Shown one piece after another: positions 1 through 6,885 of a DNA stretch of 10,737 bases. Each line of letters begins with the position of its first letter. The stretch's first letter is position 1. The DNA comes from Methanobrevibacter sp. (GTDB lineage: Archaea > Methanobacteriota > Methanobacteria > Methanobacteriales > Methanobacteriaceae). Both the position numbers and the translations under genes were made by a program. The notes beneath the pieces were generated by a model that did no database searches, had not been told where the DNA came from, and saw only the letters and a list, made by a program, of their open reading frames with translations. Where the stretch lies: NCBI GenBank assembly GCA_009784145.1, contig WRCI01000047.1, positions 1 to 10,737 on the forward strand, given 5' to 3'.

Positions 1-315
1 AAATTTAATTATATTCTATAATATTCTATAATATTTAATTATATTTTATAATATTCTATAAAACTTTTTTAAAAAGTCATTATTTCTATTATTTTTATTA
101 ATATCTTATATAATATATTAAATATTTTATAAATTCTATAATAATTTTATAAGATTTTATAACATTATATAAGTTTGTATTTAATAATTATAAAGTTATT
201 CATTTAAATAATTTATAAAAATAGTGTAAATTATATAATGAATTAGTATATAAAATATAAAATAATATAATTAAAATTAATAAAATTAACAGAATTATAT
301 TTAAAAGGTTTCATT
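1..315. other. AT-rich gene-free leader with 30-bp tandem duplication
   Basis: No open frame of interest was seen here. By hand count the first 240 bases hold about 18 G or C, so GC is about 7-8%. Bases 3-32 and 33-62 are two copies of a 30-bp unit with two mismatches, and inside them the 10-mer ATATTCTATA recurs. The remainder is mixed A/T tracts that lead into the probable rqcH promoter. The upstream gene lies outside the window, so part of this stretch may be its 3' flank. Confidence 0.7.
247..255 (+). promoter_or_regulatory. Candidate TATA box of rqcH
   Basis: TATATAAAA at 247-255 resembles the archaeal TATA element. It would place a transcription start near 275-280 and give a leader of roughly 35-40 nt before the ATG at 316. 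The whole region is A/T, so many similar words occur and this choice is tentative. Confidence 0.3.
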
Positions 316-2462
316 ATGAAAACAATGTCTAATGTAGATATAAATGCTATATGTTATGAATTAAACGATTTTCTTAAAGGTGCAAGAGTAGATAAATCAT
401 TCCAACCTACTAATGATACAGTTATCATGCGCTTTCATGTAAGTGGAACTGGAAGAGTTGATCTTATATTTCAAGCAGGGATGAGAATCATAGTACTCAA
501 TATCCTCTTGATAATCCTAAAATACCTCCTTCTTTTCCAATGGTTCTTAGAAAACATTTAAAAGGAGCTAATGTATTATCTATCAAACAACATAACTTTG
601 ATCGTGTTGTTGAAATAAAGATGAAAAAAGATAAAGTTTATACTCTTGTTATAGAGCTTTTTGCAAAAGGAAACATAATTCTTCTTGATGAGGAAAACAA
701 TATAATTTTACCTCTAAAACGAAAACTGTGGAGTGATAGAGATATTAGTTCTAAAAAAGAATACAAATATCCTTCAAAAAGAGGAATGAATCCATTAAAT
801 CTAGAAAAATCTGAACTTTCTGAATTATTCAATGATTCTGAAATAGATTTAATAAGAACATTAGCTAGAAGTGGACTAGGGGGAATATATTCAGAAGAAA
901 TTATTCTAAAATCAAAAATTGACAAGAATAAATTAGCATCTAGTCTTTCTGATGAAGAAGTAGATATAATTTATGAAACAATTGAATCTATTTTTAAACC
1001 ATTAAAAAATCATAGTTTCACTCCTAATATTATCAGTATTAATAATAATGAAAATAATATTGATAGTACTAATGATAATGGGGATATCGTTGAGATTGCT
1101 GGTGATAGTGGGGGTGGTGTTGAAATTGTAGGTGATAATGAAAATAGTGTTGAGATTGGTGGTGATAATGAAAATAGTGTTGAAATTAATGATGATGGTG
1201 AAAATAGTATTGAAAAAGATGTTTTACCATTAGAATTAGAACTTTACAATGATAATGAAAAGTATAAAAAAAAATATTTTAATACTTTTAATGAAGCTGC
1301 TGATGAGTTCTTTTCAAAGAAAGTTAAAAATGAAATTAAAGGTGTTCAAGAGAATGTTTGGTCTAAAAAAGTAGGAAAATATTCTAAAAGACTTAAAATT
1401 CAGGAAGAAACATTAGAAGAGTTTAAAAAGACTATTGAAGTTTCTAAAAAAAAGGGAGATCTTCTTTATGCATATTATTCTCAAATTGAAAATCTGTTAA
1501 AAGTTATTGAAGATGCTCGCACAAAGGAATATTCTTGGAAAGAAATAGCTAAAATCCTCAAAAATGCTAAAAAATCTGGAATGGAAGAAGTTCAAATTGT
1601 TGAATCTATGGATAAATTAGGAAATCTCATTTTAGATATTGATAATAATAAGATCAATATTGATTCAAAAGTAGCTATTCCTGAAAATGCTGAAATTTAT
1701 TATGAAAAATCTAAAAAAGCTAAAGGAAAAATTAATGGTGCTTTAATTGCTATTAAAAACACTAAAAAACAGCTAAAGAAAATGGAAGATAAAAGAGATT
1801 TAGCTATGGAAAATATAATGGTTCCTCAAAAACGAGTGAAAAAAGATCTTAAATGGTATGAAAAGCTCAGATGGTTTGTATCTTCAGATAATCTTTTGGT
1901 TATTGGTGGTCGTGATGCAGGTACTAACGAAGCAGTAGTTAAAAAGTATTTAGATAATAATGATATATATCTCCACTGCGATATCCATGGTGCATCTTCA
2001 GTTGTGATTAAGACTGATGGAAATGAAGTAAGTAATGATATTCTTAAGCAGTCAGCTATTTTTGCGGCATCATTTTCAAGTGCTTGGAGTAAAAATTATG
2101 GAAACCAAGATGTTTTTTGGGTTCACCCTGATCAAGTTTCAAAAACTCCAGAGTCTGGTGAATTTGTAGCTAAAGGTTCATTTATTATTCGAGGAAATAG
2201 AAATCATATTCGTGGAGTGAATTTAAAAATAGCTGTAGGTATTGTTGATTATGAAGGAAAACGTATAATGGCTGGACCTGTTGATGCAATGAAAGCACAT
2301 ACTGATAATTATGTTGTAATAAAACCAGGTTATACTAAAAAAGAAGCAATAGCTAAAAAGATTCTTCATAAAATAAACAAAAATGAGAATGAAGATAATT
2401 TGATTGGCTTAGATGATGTAGTTAGGGTTTTACCTTCTGGAAAATGCGATATTGTGGATTAA
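316..2462 (+). pseudogene. rqcH: Archaeal RqcH/NEMF-family (NFACT) protein gene with a 1-nt frameshift
   Basis: RqcH/Rqc2/NEMF proteins bind large ribosomal subunits blocked by peptidyl-tRNA and, in bacteria and archaea, promote C-terminal alanine tailing of the stalled chain. The reading frame from ATG 316 is NFACT-N-like until about 489; the next frame then continues the same family sequence ([16 protein letters not shown], 492-539) to the stop at 2460-2462. Restoring one base near 489/490 (ATC CAT AGT, giving R-I-H-S-T-Q-Y) yields a 715-residue protein. Visible in it are the Asp-Arg pair at residues 96-97 (family D97/R98, needed for tRNA engagement), a repeat-rich acidic insert at 243-302, a Lys/Glu-rich coiled-coil region at about 320-510, and the NFACT-R domain from about 513 with GGRDAGTNE (531-539) and LHCDIHGA (553-560). 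As read, the gene gives an 81-residue fragment, and a second frame open from ATG 540. The intact 640 codons downstream point to a recent mutation or a sequencing error. Family assignment is sure; whether the gene is broken in the cell is not. Confidence 0.88.
1041..1220 (+). repeat. 30-bp in-frame tandem repeat (decapeptide) inside rqcH
   Basis: Six consecutive 30-nt units encode ten residues each in the rqcH frame: [50 protein letters not shown] and [10 protein letters not shown]. The two central units differ at only a few bases, while the outer ones are degenerate. They form an acidic Asn/Gly-rich linker between the N-terminal domain and the coiled-coil region. The unit length is a multiple of three, so copy-number change would keep the frame. 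Confidence 0.85.
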
Positions 2463-2583
2463 ATTATAAAATTGAATGTTAATCATAATTTTGCACATTT
2501 TTTGATAAAAAATTTTATATTAGTTAAACTCTTTGTGTAAACATTCTATAAAGATTTATATACTACTTTAAGATTAAATACTA

Positions 2584-2697
2584 GTAATTTTATATATTGA
2601 TATAATTTTATATATTTGTATAATTTTATATATTTGTATAATTTTGTATAATAATTGATATAATTTTGTATAATTTTATATATTTGTATAATTTATA
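2584..2697 (+). repeat. Imperfect 18-bp tandem repeat
   Basis: The unit ATAATTTTATATATTTGT occurs exactly at 2602-2619, 2620-2637 and 2670-2687. A near copy lies at 2584-2601, altered and shortened copies at 2638-2659 and 2660-2669, and a decayed copy from 2688. It looks like a degenerating minisatellite. Its composition is close to the background, but three exact 18-mers are not expected by chance. Confidence 0.75.
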
Positions 2698-2810
2698 AAT
2701 TTTATATAATATTTATATAATTTTAGAGATTTATAATAATAAAATTTAAAATTAAGAATTTAATAAGTATATAATATTTTAATCAAAATAGATAAATTTA
2801 ATATATAATT

Positions 2811-2914
2811 AGTATATAATTAGTTAAAATATAATCAGTATATAATTAGTTAAAATATAATTAGTATATAATTAGTTAAAATATAATCAGTATATAATTA
2901 GTTAAAATATAATT
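2811..2914 (+). repeat. Four-copy 26-bp tandem repeat upstream of the 104-aa gene
   Basis: Four contiguous 26-bp units lie at 2811-2836, 2837-2862, 2863-2888 and 2889-2914. Each starts AGTATATAATTAG and ends in AAAATATAAT plus one variable base. The copies agree at the first 25 positions, and the last base runs C, T, C, T. This suggests that a 52-bp dimer was duplicated. There are no spacers, so it is not a CRISPR array. The last copy ends 9 bp before the ribosome binding site at 2924. Confidence 0.92.
2891..2898 (+). promoter_or_regulatory. Candidate TATA box within the last 26-bp repeat
   Basis: TATATAAT at 2891-2898 is 35-42 bp upstream of the ATG at 2933. Archaeal start sites usually lie about 25 bp past the TATA box, so transcription would start near 2918-2923, leaving a short leader that just includes the GGTGAT at 2924. 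The same word sits in each of the three earlier copies, so the array may carry repeated TATA elements. This is inferred from position and motif only. Confidence 0.4.
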
Positions 2915-2923
2915 TATGGTTAT

Positions 2924-2929
2924 GGTGAT
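2924..2929 (+). promoter_or_regulatory. Ribosome binding site of the 104-aa gene
   Basis: GGTGAT lies 3 nt before the ATG at 2933 and matches the archaeal anti-Shine-Dalgarno at the 16S rRNA 3' end. It is the best such site in the window and supports translation of the small gene. Confidence 0.85.
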
Positions 2930-2932
2930 ATA

Positions 2933-3247
2933 ATGGCGGATATTACAGAAGCAGCAGAAAAAAAATTAAAATCAAGAATAAGGAAATTTAAGAAAGTCGC
3001 AAAAGATGAAGATGAAAAAATAAAGTTTTTCAATCAATTAGGTGCATCAGTAGAAATATTTTTACCTGTTAAAAATCCAGAACAGGAAGGAGATAGTATT
3101 ATATTTTATACTACTGCAGAAGGTAAAATAATCGATGCAGAATATTCTTATAATGAAGGTGAAGAAAATTTCACATCTGTTCCAGTAGCTGACAAAGATT
3201 TGGATGTTTTAATAGAAGTTTTCAAATCTAATTTTCAACTTGAATAG
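2933..3247 (+). CDS. Small protein of unknown function (104 aa)
   Basis: I do not recognise a named family. The start at ATG 2933 is secured by GGTGAT three bases upstream. The N-terminal 30 residues are strongly charged with a basic stretch (KKLKSRIRKFKK, residues 11-22) likely to form an amphipathic helix. Residues 35-72 alternate hydrophobic and polar residues (SVEIFLP, SIIFYTT, KIIDAEYSY) as in a small beta sheet. The C-terminus is acidic and probably helical (DKDLDVLIEVFKSNF). There is no signal peptide, membrane segment, Cys/His metal site or catalytic signature, so it is likely a soluble cytosolic alpha/beta protein. It stands alone between two repeat-rich gaps and seems to be its own transcription unit. 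Codon use resembles its neighbours. A conserved lineage-specific protein is plausible, but function cannot be inferred. Confidence 0.8.
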   Translation: MADITEAAEKKLKSRIRKFKKVAKDEDEKIKFFNQLGASVEIFLPVKNPEQEGDSIIFYTTAEGKIIDAEYSYNEGEENFTSVPVADKDLDVLIEVFKSNFQLE

Positions 3248-3410
3248 ATAATTAATAAATAGTTAATAAATAATTAATAAATAGCTATTAATTAGCTATT
3301 AATTAGCTACATGAATAGTAGGTAGCTAAAATTGTAGTAATAATCAGTAAATTGTAATGTAGCTAAATTTACAGTTATTTAGCTAGTGATTTGTATAAAT
3401 AACTATTTAA

Positions 3411-3530
3411 CTTTTTATTTTATTTCATTTATCTTATCTACTTTCACTAGTTTTATTTTGTTTATTTTGTCTGTTTATTTTGTTTTTTTATTTTATTGCT
3501 TTATTTAAATGGTTTTATTTTTTTAGTATT
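3411..3530 (+). terminator. T-rich tract, possible terminator region
   Basis: About 120 bases are dominated by T on the plus strand, with repeated TTTATTTTGT words and several runs of five or more T. Archaeal RNA polymerase can terminate at U-rich tracts without a hairpin, so this could stop transcripts from the 104-aa gene. It begins some 160 bp after that stop codon, which is far for a primary terminator, so the role is uncertain. Confidence 0.35.
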
Positions 3531-3600
3531 TATTATATTATATTATTTATTATATTATTAATTTTATTATAATATTAATATAAATGAAATTAAAATATTT

Positions 3601-3688
3601 TTAACCAATTTAGTATATTTTCAACTAATTTAATACATTTTCAACTAATTTAATACATTTTCAACTAATTTAATATATTTTTAACTGA
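3601..3688 (+). repeat. Four-copy 20-bp tandem repeat upstream of the PLP enzyme gene
   Basis: The units lie at 3601-3620, 3621-3640, 3641-3660 and 3661-3680, with a partial fifth copy (TTAACTGA) at 3681-3688. The two central copies are identical (TCAACTAATTTAATACATTT), the fourth has one change and the first has four. The array ends 7 bp before the ribosome binding site at 3696. Copies are contiguous without spacers. Confidence 0.9.
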
Positions 3689-3695
3689 AAATTAA

Positions 3696-3700
3696 GTGAT
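3696..3700 (+). promoter_or_regulatory. Ribosome binding site that fixes the PLP enzyme start
   Basis: GTGAT at 3696-3700 lies 4 nt before ATG 3705, the same layout as GGTGAT at 2924. An in-frame GTG at 3696 could be taken as the start codon, but it is the Shine-Dalgarno itself, so ATG 3705 is preferred. Confidence 0.8.
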
Positions 3701-3704
3701 AACA

Positions 3705-4907
3705 ATGTTAATTAAAGATTCATTAGACGAAATGAAAAAAAGAGAAGTGTCTCTTAAAGTTATTAAATCTATTATTGATAATGATGGAAGAGATTATTTA
3801 TATGATTTAACAGGTTTATCTGGTGGTTTTTTAGCTACTGAAGAAGATTTAAATCTTTTAGAAACTTATATTGGTCCAGCTATTTTCGAAGAAAAACTCC
3901 AAATTCTTGGAAAAGAACATCTTGGTGGGGAGAAGATATTTGCAGTTAATAGAACTAGCTCTGGGATATTAGCTACTATTCTTACTATTGCTAAGGAAGA
4001 TAGCTATGTAGTTCACTTTTTACCAGAATTTCCAGCACATCCTTCTATTCCTAGAAGTGCATCTCTTGTAGGAGCTAATTATTTAGAATTTGAGGATATT
4101 AATAAATTCATAGCTAATTTTCCTGAAAATACTTCTTTAGTTGTTATCACACCTTCTACAATGGATCATAAGATTTTGGATGAAGAAGAATTTAAAACAA
4201 CAATTGATTTAGCTAAAGATAAGAATATTCCTGTTTTAGTTGATGATGCTTCAGGTGCAAGACTTAGAACAGCTATTTTTTCTCAAAAGAAAGCTACAGA
4301 ACTTGGAGCAGACTTAGTAGTTACAAGTACAGATAAATTAATGATGGGTCCTCGGGGAGGATTGATGGCTGGAAAAGAAGATTTAATTGACGAAATTAAA
4401 ACAAAATCTCATCAATTTGGTTTAGAAGCTCAACCTCCATCTATTTTAGCTATGGTTAAAGGTCTTGAAAACTACAATGAAAATGATTTGAAGAAATCTT
4501 TAGCTAAAAAAGATGAATTAATGGATTTATTAGCTAACGACTTTGAAATGTTTGAAAAAACCCCTACAGGTATTATGGTTTCAGAAAATAATCTTAAAGA
4601 TGAAATAATATTTAGCTTAAAAAAGGACAAGTCAAATTTTAATGAAACTAGTTTGGATAAATTTTCAAATAAAGATTTTTGTTTTATATGGGCAATGTTA
4701 CTTTTAAAAGAAGAACATATTGTAACTATTCCTGCAGTTTCTATGCCTGGAGCTTCAGCTACTGTTAGATTTGATTTAGCTGCAAATGATGTGGATAGAA
4801 TGGATATTGATATTCTTTATAAAAGAATAAATAATTCTTTTAAAAAGCTTTTAAATGTTTTAAAAAGTGAAAAAATAGCTAAAAACATTTTATTTTCGTT
4901 TAACTGA
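3705..4907 (+). CDS. MJ0158-family pyridoxal phosphate enzyme (SelA-like)
   Basis: This is a fold-type I PLP enzyme of 400 residues resembling the archaeal MJ0158 family, a relative of bacterial selenocysteine synthase SelA whose physiological reaction is not settled. Key sites are visible: LVDDASGAR (178-186) supplies the Asp that holds the PLP pyridine nitrogen, and TSTDKLMMGPRGG carries the probable Schiff-base Lys211 followed by the glycine-rich turn that contacts phosphate. An upstream RTSSGILAT segment matches the cofactor-phosphate region of the fold. The C-terminal part, with PAVSMPGASATVRFD, forms the small domain. There is no signal or membrane segment, so it is cytosolic. The gene stands alone, with no selB, selD, tRNA-Sec or sulfur-transfer gene beside it. 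Archaea make Sec through SepSecS, so a Sec role is unlikely. An aminotransferase- or lyase-type reaction on a tRNA or small molecule is possible. Family is likely; function is unknown. Confidence 0.85.
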   Translation: MLIKDSLDEMKKREVSLKVIKSIIDNDGRDYLYDLTGLSGGFLATEEDLNLLETYIGPAIFEEKLQILGKEHLGGEKIFAVNRTSSGILATILTIAKEDSYVVHFLPEFPAHPSIPRSASLVGANYLEFEDINKFIANFPENTSLVVITPSTMDHKILDEEEFKTTIDLAKDKNIPVLVDDASGARLRTAIFSQKKATELGADLVVTSTDKLMMGPRGGLMAGKEDLIDEIKTKSHQFGLEAQPPSILAMVKGLENYNENDLKKSLAKKDELMDLLANDFEMFEKTPTGIMVSENNLKDEIIFSLKKDKSNFNETSLDKFSNKDFCFIWAMLLLKEEHIVTIPAVSMPGASATVRFDLAANDVDRMDIDILYKRINNSFKKLLNVLKSEKIAKNILFSFN

Positions 4908-4965
4908 ATTGAAAATGCAGTTATCAATAGTTTCTGTTGAATTTATAATATTAACTACGATTAAC

Positions 4966-4976
4966 CTTATTTTTTT
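4966..4976 (+). terminator. T tract after the PLP enzyme gene
   Basis: A run of seven T (4970-4976) preceded by CCTTA lies about 60 bp past the stop codon at 4905-4907. It could act as a U-tract terminator. It is only a compositional signal. Confidence 0.3.
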
Positions 4977-4978
4977 AA

Positions 4979-5000
4979 AGATAAATAGAAATGTTTATCT
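4979..5000 (+). other. Hairpin with GAAA tetraloop
   Basis: AGATAAATA (4979-4987) can pair with TGTTTATCT (4992-5000) as nine base pairs, one of them G-U, closing the loop GAAA, which is a GNRA tetraloop. It follows the T tract directly and precedes the probable TPR-gene promoter. It could be a 3'-end element of the PLP gene transcript. The stem is mostly A-U, so chance remains possible. Confidence 0.4.
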
Positions 5001-5005
5001 ATTAT

Positions 5006-5020
5006 TTTATATAATATATA
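5006..5020 (+). promoter_or_regulatory. Candidate TATA region of the TPR gene
   Basis: TTTATATAATATATA around 5006-5020 is the strongest TATA-like block before the gene. A start about 25 bp downstream would fall near 5035-5042, giving a leader of about 15 nt before ATG 5055 and leaving the TTG at 5028 upstream of transcription. Confidence 0.35.
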
Positions 5021-5054
5021 ATTAGCATTGTTTATATTATTAGGATGTATTTTT

Positions 5055-6800
5055 ATGGCTGATTTAATAGCTATTAATAGAAAATATGAAAAGATTTTTA
5101 AATTATTAGATATAGTTTTGATTTGTACTGTTTTTAGTTCTATTATACTAAATAGTATATCTATTTTTTATTTTACTGGCTTTTATGAGGATATGATTTC
5201 AATTAGTCATGGTACTTTTGGATTTGTTTTTTTATTTGTTTTTTTATTTGTTTTTGCTTTTTCCATATTTTTTAGTGAAAAAGGAAAATCAGAACGAATA
5301 AAAAGTCTGGCTTTGACAACTTTAGGTAAGTGTGCATTGTTTGTAATAATGTATATAGCAATTGATTTTGTAATAAACCTTATTTTTATTAATTTTAATT
5401 GGATTTCTGCTATTTTTTTATTAGGAGCTTCAATCTTTTTAATTTGTGTTTGGTATAATTTTTTTCTTTTTAAGGGTATGTTTAATTTAAAACTTCGTAA
5501 AGCTAGAAAACTTCGTTCTAAAGAAAATCATGATGAGGCATTAATTATTTTCAATGAATTAGAAAATAAAAATTGTGAATATCCCTCTTTATATTATGAT
5601 TTAGGCAGAATTCATGAAGATAATGAAAAATATGTCAAATCTCTTGAATATTTTAATAAATTAATCAATCTAGAGGGGACTATTAAATTTAGCCATGATA
5701 AAAAATTATGTGCTTATGCTTATGGGCACAAAGCTTATATTTTACGCATATTAAAAAGATATGATGAAGCATTAGAGGCTATTGATAAATGTCTTTTACT
5801 TATGGATGATGAAGATGGTTTTTGGGATGAAAAAGGATATATATTGTTTTGTTTAGAAAAATATGAAAAATCTTTGTATTTTTTTGATAAATCTGTTGAA
5901 CTTAATTATACTAATCAATATGCTTACATTTATAAAGTTCATGCTTTGATTAATCTTGAAAGGTATGATGAAGCTGATGAAGTAGCTAATTCTCTTTTAA
6001 ATATTGATTCTAAGGATACAGTATCTTTGGATATAAAAGGAAAAATTGGTTTTCTAACTAAAAATTATCATAAAGGATTAGAATATATTGAAAAATCGTT
6101 AAAAATAGATCCTAATGATTTTGATGCTTTGTATATTAAAGGAAATATATTGTTTGCTCTGAATAGATATGGGGAGGCTTTAAATTGTTTTAAAAAGGCA
6201 TTAAAAATTGAGGAGGATATTTATGTATTAAAATATATTGGTCTTTGTCTTGAAGAATTAGGAAAATTGGATGAGGCTAAAAAATATTATTATAAAGCAT
6301 TATCTTGTTATGATTCTCTTTTAAATGAAAATGAAGAAGATAATTATAATTTATTAGAAAAAGCCATAATTCTTGAAAAATTAGGCAAAGTTGAAGAATC
6401 TTTAGATATTTGTGATGAGTTATTGAAAAAAGATTCTAATGATAGTGGTGCATTATTTAGAAAAGCATGTGTTTTAGGTGTGTCTGGAAGAGTTACAGAA
6501 TCAATGAAATTTTTTAATAAAATTTTAAAGTTAGAACCTGATGATGCTGCAACATTAAACAATATGGGGTGGATGTTGTGTGAAAATGAAAAATTTGAAG
6601 AAAGTTTACCTTATTTCAACAAAGCTCTTGAATTAGACTCAAAAAATTATGATACATTACATAGTAAGGGATATGCTTTAGAAAATTTAGGCAAATATCA
6701 AGAAGCTTTAGAATATTATGATAAAGTTTTGGATGTGAATCATGGAGATGAAGATGGATTAAAAGGTCGTGAAAGTGTTTTAAAGAAAATTAAAAAATAA
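5055..6800 (+). CDS. Membrane-anchored TPR-repeat protein (4 TM, about 12 TPR)
   Basis: The protein has 581 residues. The N-terminal 140 residues hold four hydrophobic segments (about 19-41, 54-73, 86-112 and 116-138), the second being a Phe/Val/Leu run FGFVFLFVFLFVFAF. A basic stretch (LKLRKARKLRSK) follows and probably marks the cytoplasmic face. Residues from about 150 to the end are about twelve tandem tetratricopeptide repeats of some 34 residues each, shown by the recurring pattern of Tyr or Gly in helix A, then a 'YDEAL...(F/Y)(D/N)KAL.(I/L)(D/N)P.(D/N)' second helix. TPR arrays bind peptides or proteins, so this is likely a cytoplasmic scaffold tethered to the membrane; no enzymatic domain is seen. 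ATG 5055 is chosen over the in-frame TTG at 5028 because AGGATG (5042-5047) lies 7 nt upstream and the TATA region would start transcripts after 5028. Its neighbours give no hint of a partner. The family is sure, the role unknown. Confidence 0.85.
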   Translation: MADLIAINRKYEKIFKLLDIVLICTVFSSIILNSISIFYFTGFYEDMISISHGTFGFVFLFVFLFVFAFSIFFSEKGKSERIKSLALTTLGKCALFVIMYIAIDFVINLIFINFNWISAIFLLGASIFLICVWYNFFLFKGMFNLKLRKARKLRSKENHDEALIIFNELENKNCEYPSLYYDLGRIHEDNEKYVKSLEYFNKLINLEGTIKFSHDKKLCAYAYGHKAYILRILKRYDEALEAIDKCLLLMDDEDGFWDEKGYILFCLEKYEKSLYFFDKSVELNYTNQYAYIYKVHALINLERYDEADEVANSLLNIDSKDTVSLDIKGKIGFLTKNYHKGLEYIEKSLKIDPNDFDALYIKGNILFALNRYGEALNCFKKALKIEEDIYVLKYIGLCLEELGKLDEAKKYYYKALSCYDSLLNENEEDNYNLLEKAIILEKLGKVEESLDICDELLKKDSNDSGALFRKACVLGVSGRVTESMKFFNKILKLEPDDAATLNNMGWMLCENEKFEESLPYFNKALELDSKNYDTLHSKGYALENLGKYQEALEYYDKVLDVNHGDEDGLKGRESVLKKIKK

Positions 6801-6885
6801 AAATAATAAAAATAACAAAGCAAAAGATATTTAAAAAGTAAATACTATAAAAATAAAAAGTATTGAATGTATAAAATTTTGTAAT
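6801..6885. terminator. Convergent 3' region between the TPR gene and birA
   Basis: These 85 bp separate two genes that end toward each other. The plus strand is A-rich, so the minus-strand transcript of birA enters a U-rich tract (for example complement of 6847-6859). A 6-bp inverted repeat AATACT/AGTATT (6841-6846 and 6859-6864) could form a weak hairpin on either strand. Termination of birA here is plausible; for the TPR gene the signal is weak. Confidence 0.35.

Larger units (their letters stand above)
2463..2932. other. Repeat-rich intergenic region between rqcH and the 104-aa gene
   Basis: This 470-bp stretch holds no credible gene. After the rqcH stop there are A/T tracts without a strong hairpin. 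Imperfect 18-bp repeats fill about 2584-2697. A mixed A/T segment follows, and then a 26-bp array leads directly into the ribosome binding site of the next gene. Both arrays are listed separately. Confidence 0.7.
3248..3704. other. Repeat- and T-rich intergenic region before the PLP enzyme gene
   Basis: No credible gene is visible in these 457 bp. The segment begins with short TTAATAAATA-type repeats and an 11-bp repeat (AGCTATTAATT at 3283-3293 and 3294-3304). A 7-bp inverted repeat AATAGCT/AGCTATT lies at 3280-3286 and 3294-3300. A long T-rich stretch follows at about 3411-3530, then A/T tracts, and a 20-bp tandem array just before the next gene. Confidence 0.7.

Noticed and set aside
1..315. 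Replication origin in the low-GC leader
   Set aside because: Low GC alone is general to this genome's gaps; no origin recognition box repeats or orc1/cdc6 gene is present.
480..500. Programmed -1 frameshifting as the explanation for the rqcH frame change
   Set aside because: No slippery heptamer, pseudoknot or strong hairpin is visible at AGAATCATAG, and relatives of this family are encoded in one frame. A one-base deletion explains the data more simply.
638..925. Minus-strand open frame opposite rqcH
   Set aside because: It lies wholly inside a well-supported gene, has no family resemblance and mirrors the low-complexity codons of the plus strand.
3280..3300. AATAGCT/AGCTATT inverted repeat as a terminator of the 104-aa gene
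   Set aside because: The symmetry follows from an 11-bp tandem repeat, and no T tract comes directly after it.
2811..3688. Regular repeats resembling CRISPR arrays
   Set aside because: The 26-bp and 20-bp units are contiguous without unique spacers, are A/T-rich and not palindromic, and no cas gene is present.
3696..3698. GTG at 3696 as the start codon of the PLP enzyme
   Set aside because: These bases form the GTGAT ribosome binding site for ATG 3705, and nothing resembling a ribosome binding site is placed before the GTG.
6344..6562. Minus-strand open frame opposite the TPR gene
   Set aside because: It is fully contained in the TPR region, whose repeat pattern clearly marks the plus strand as coding.
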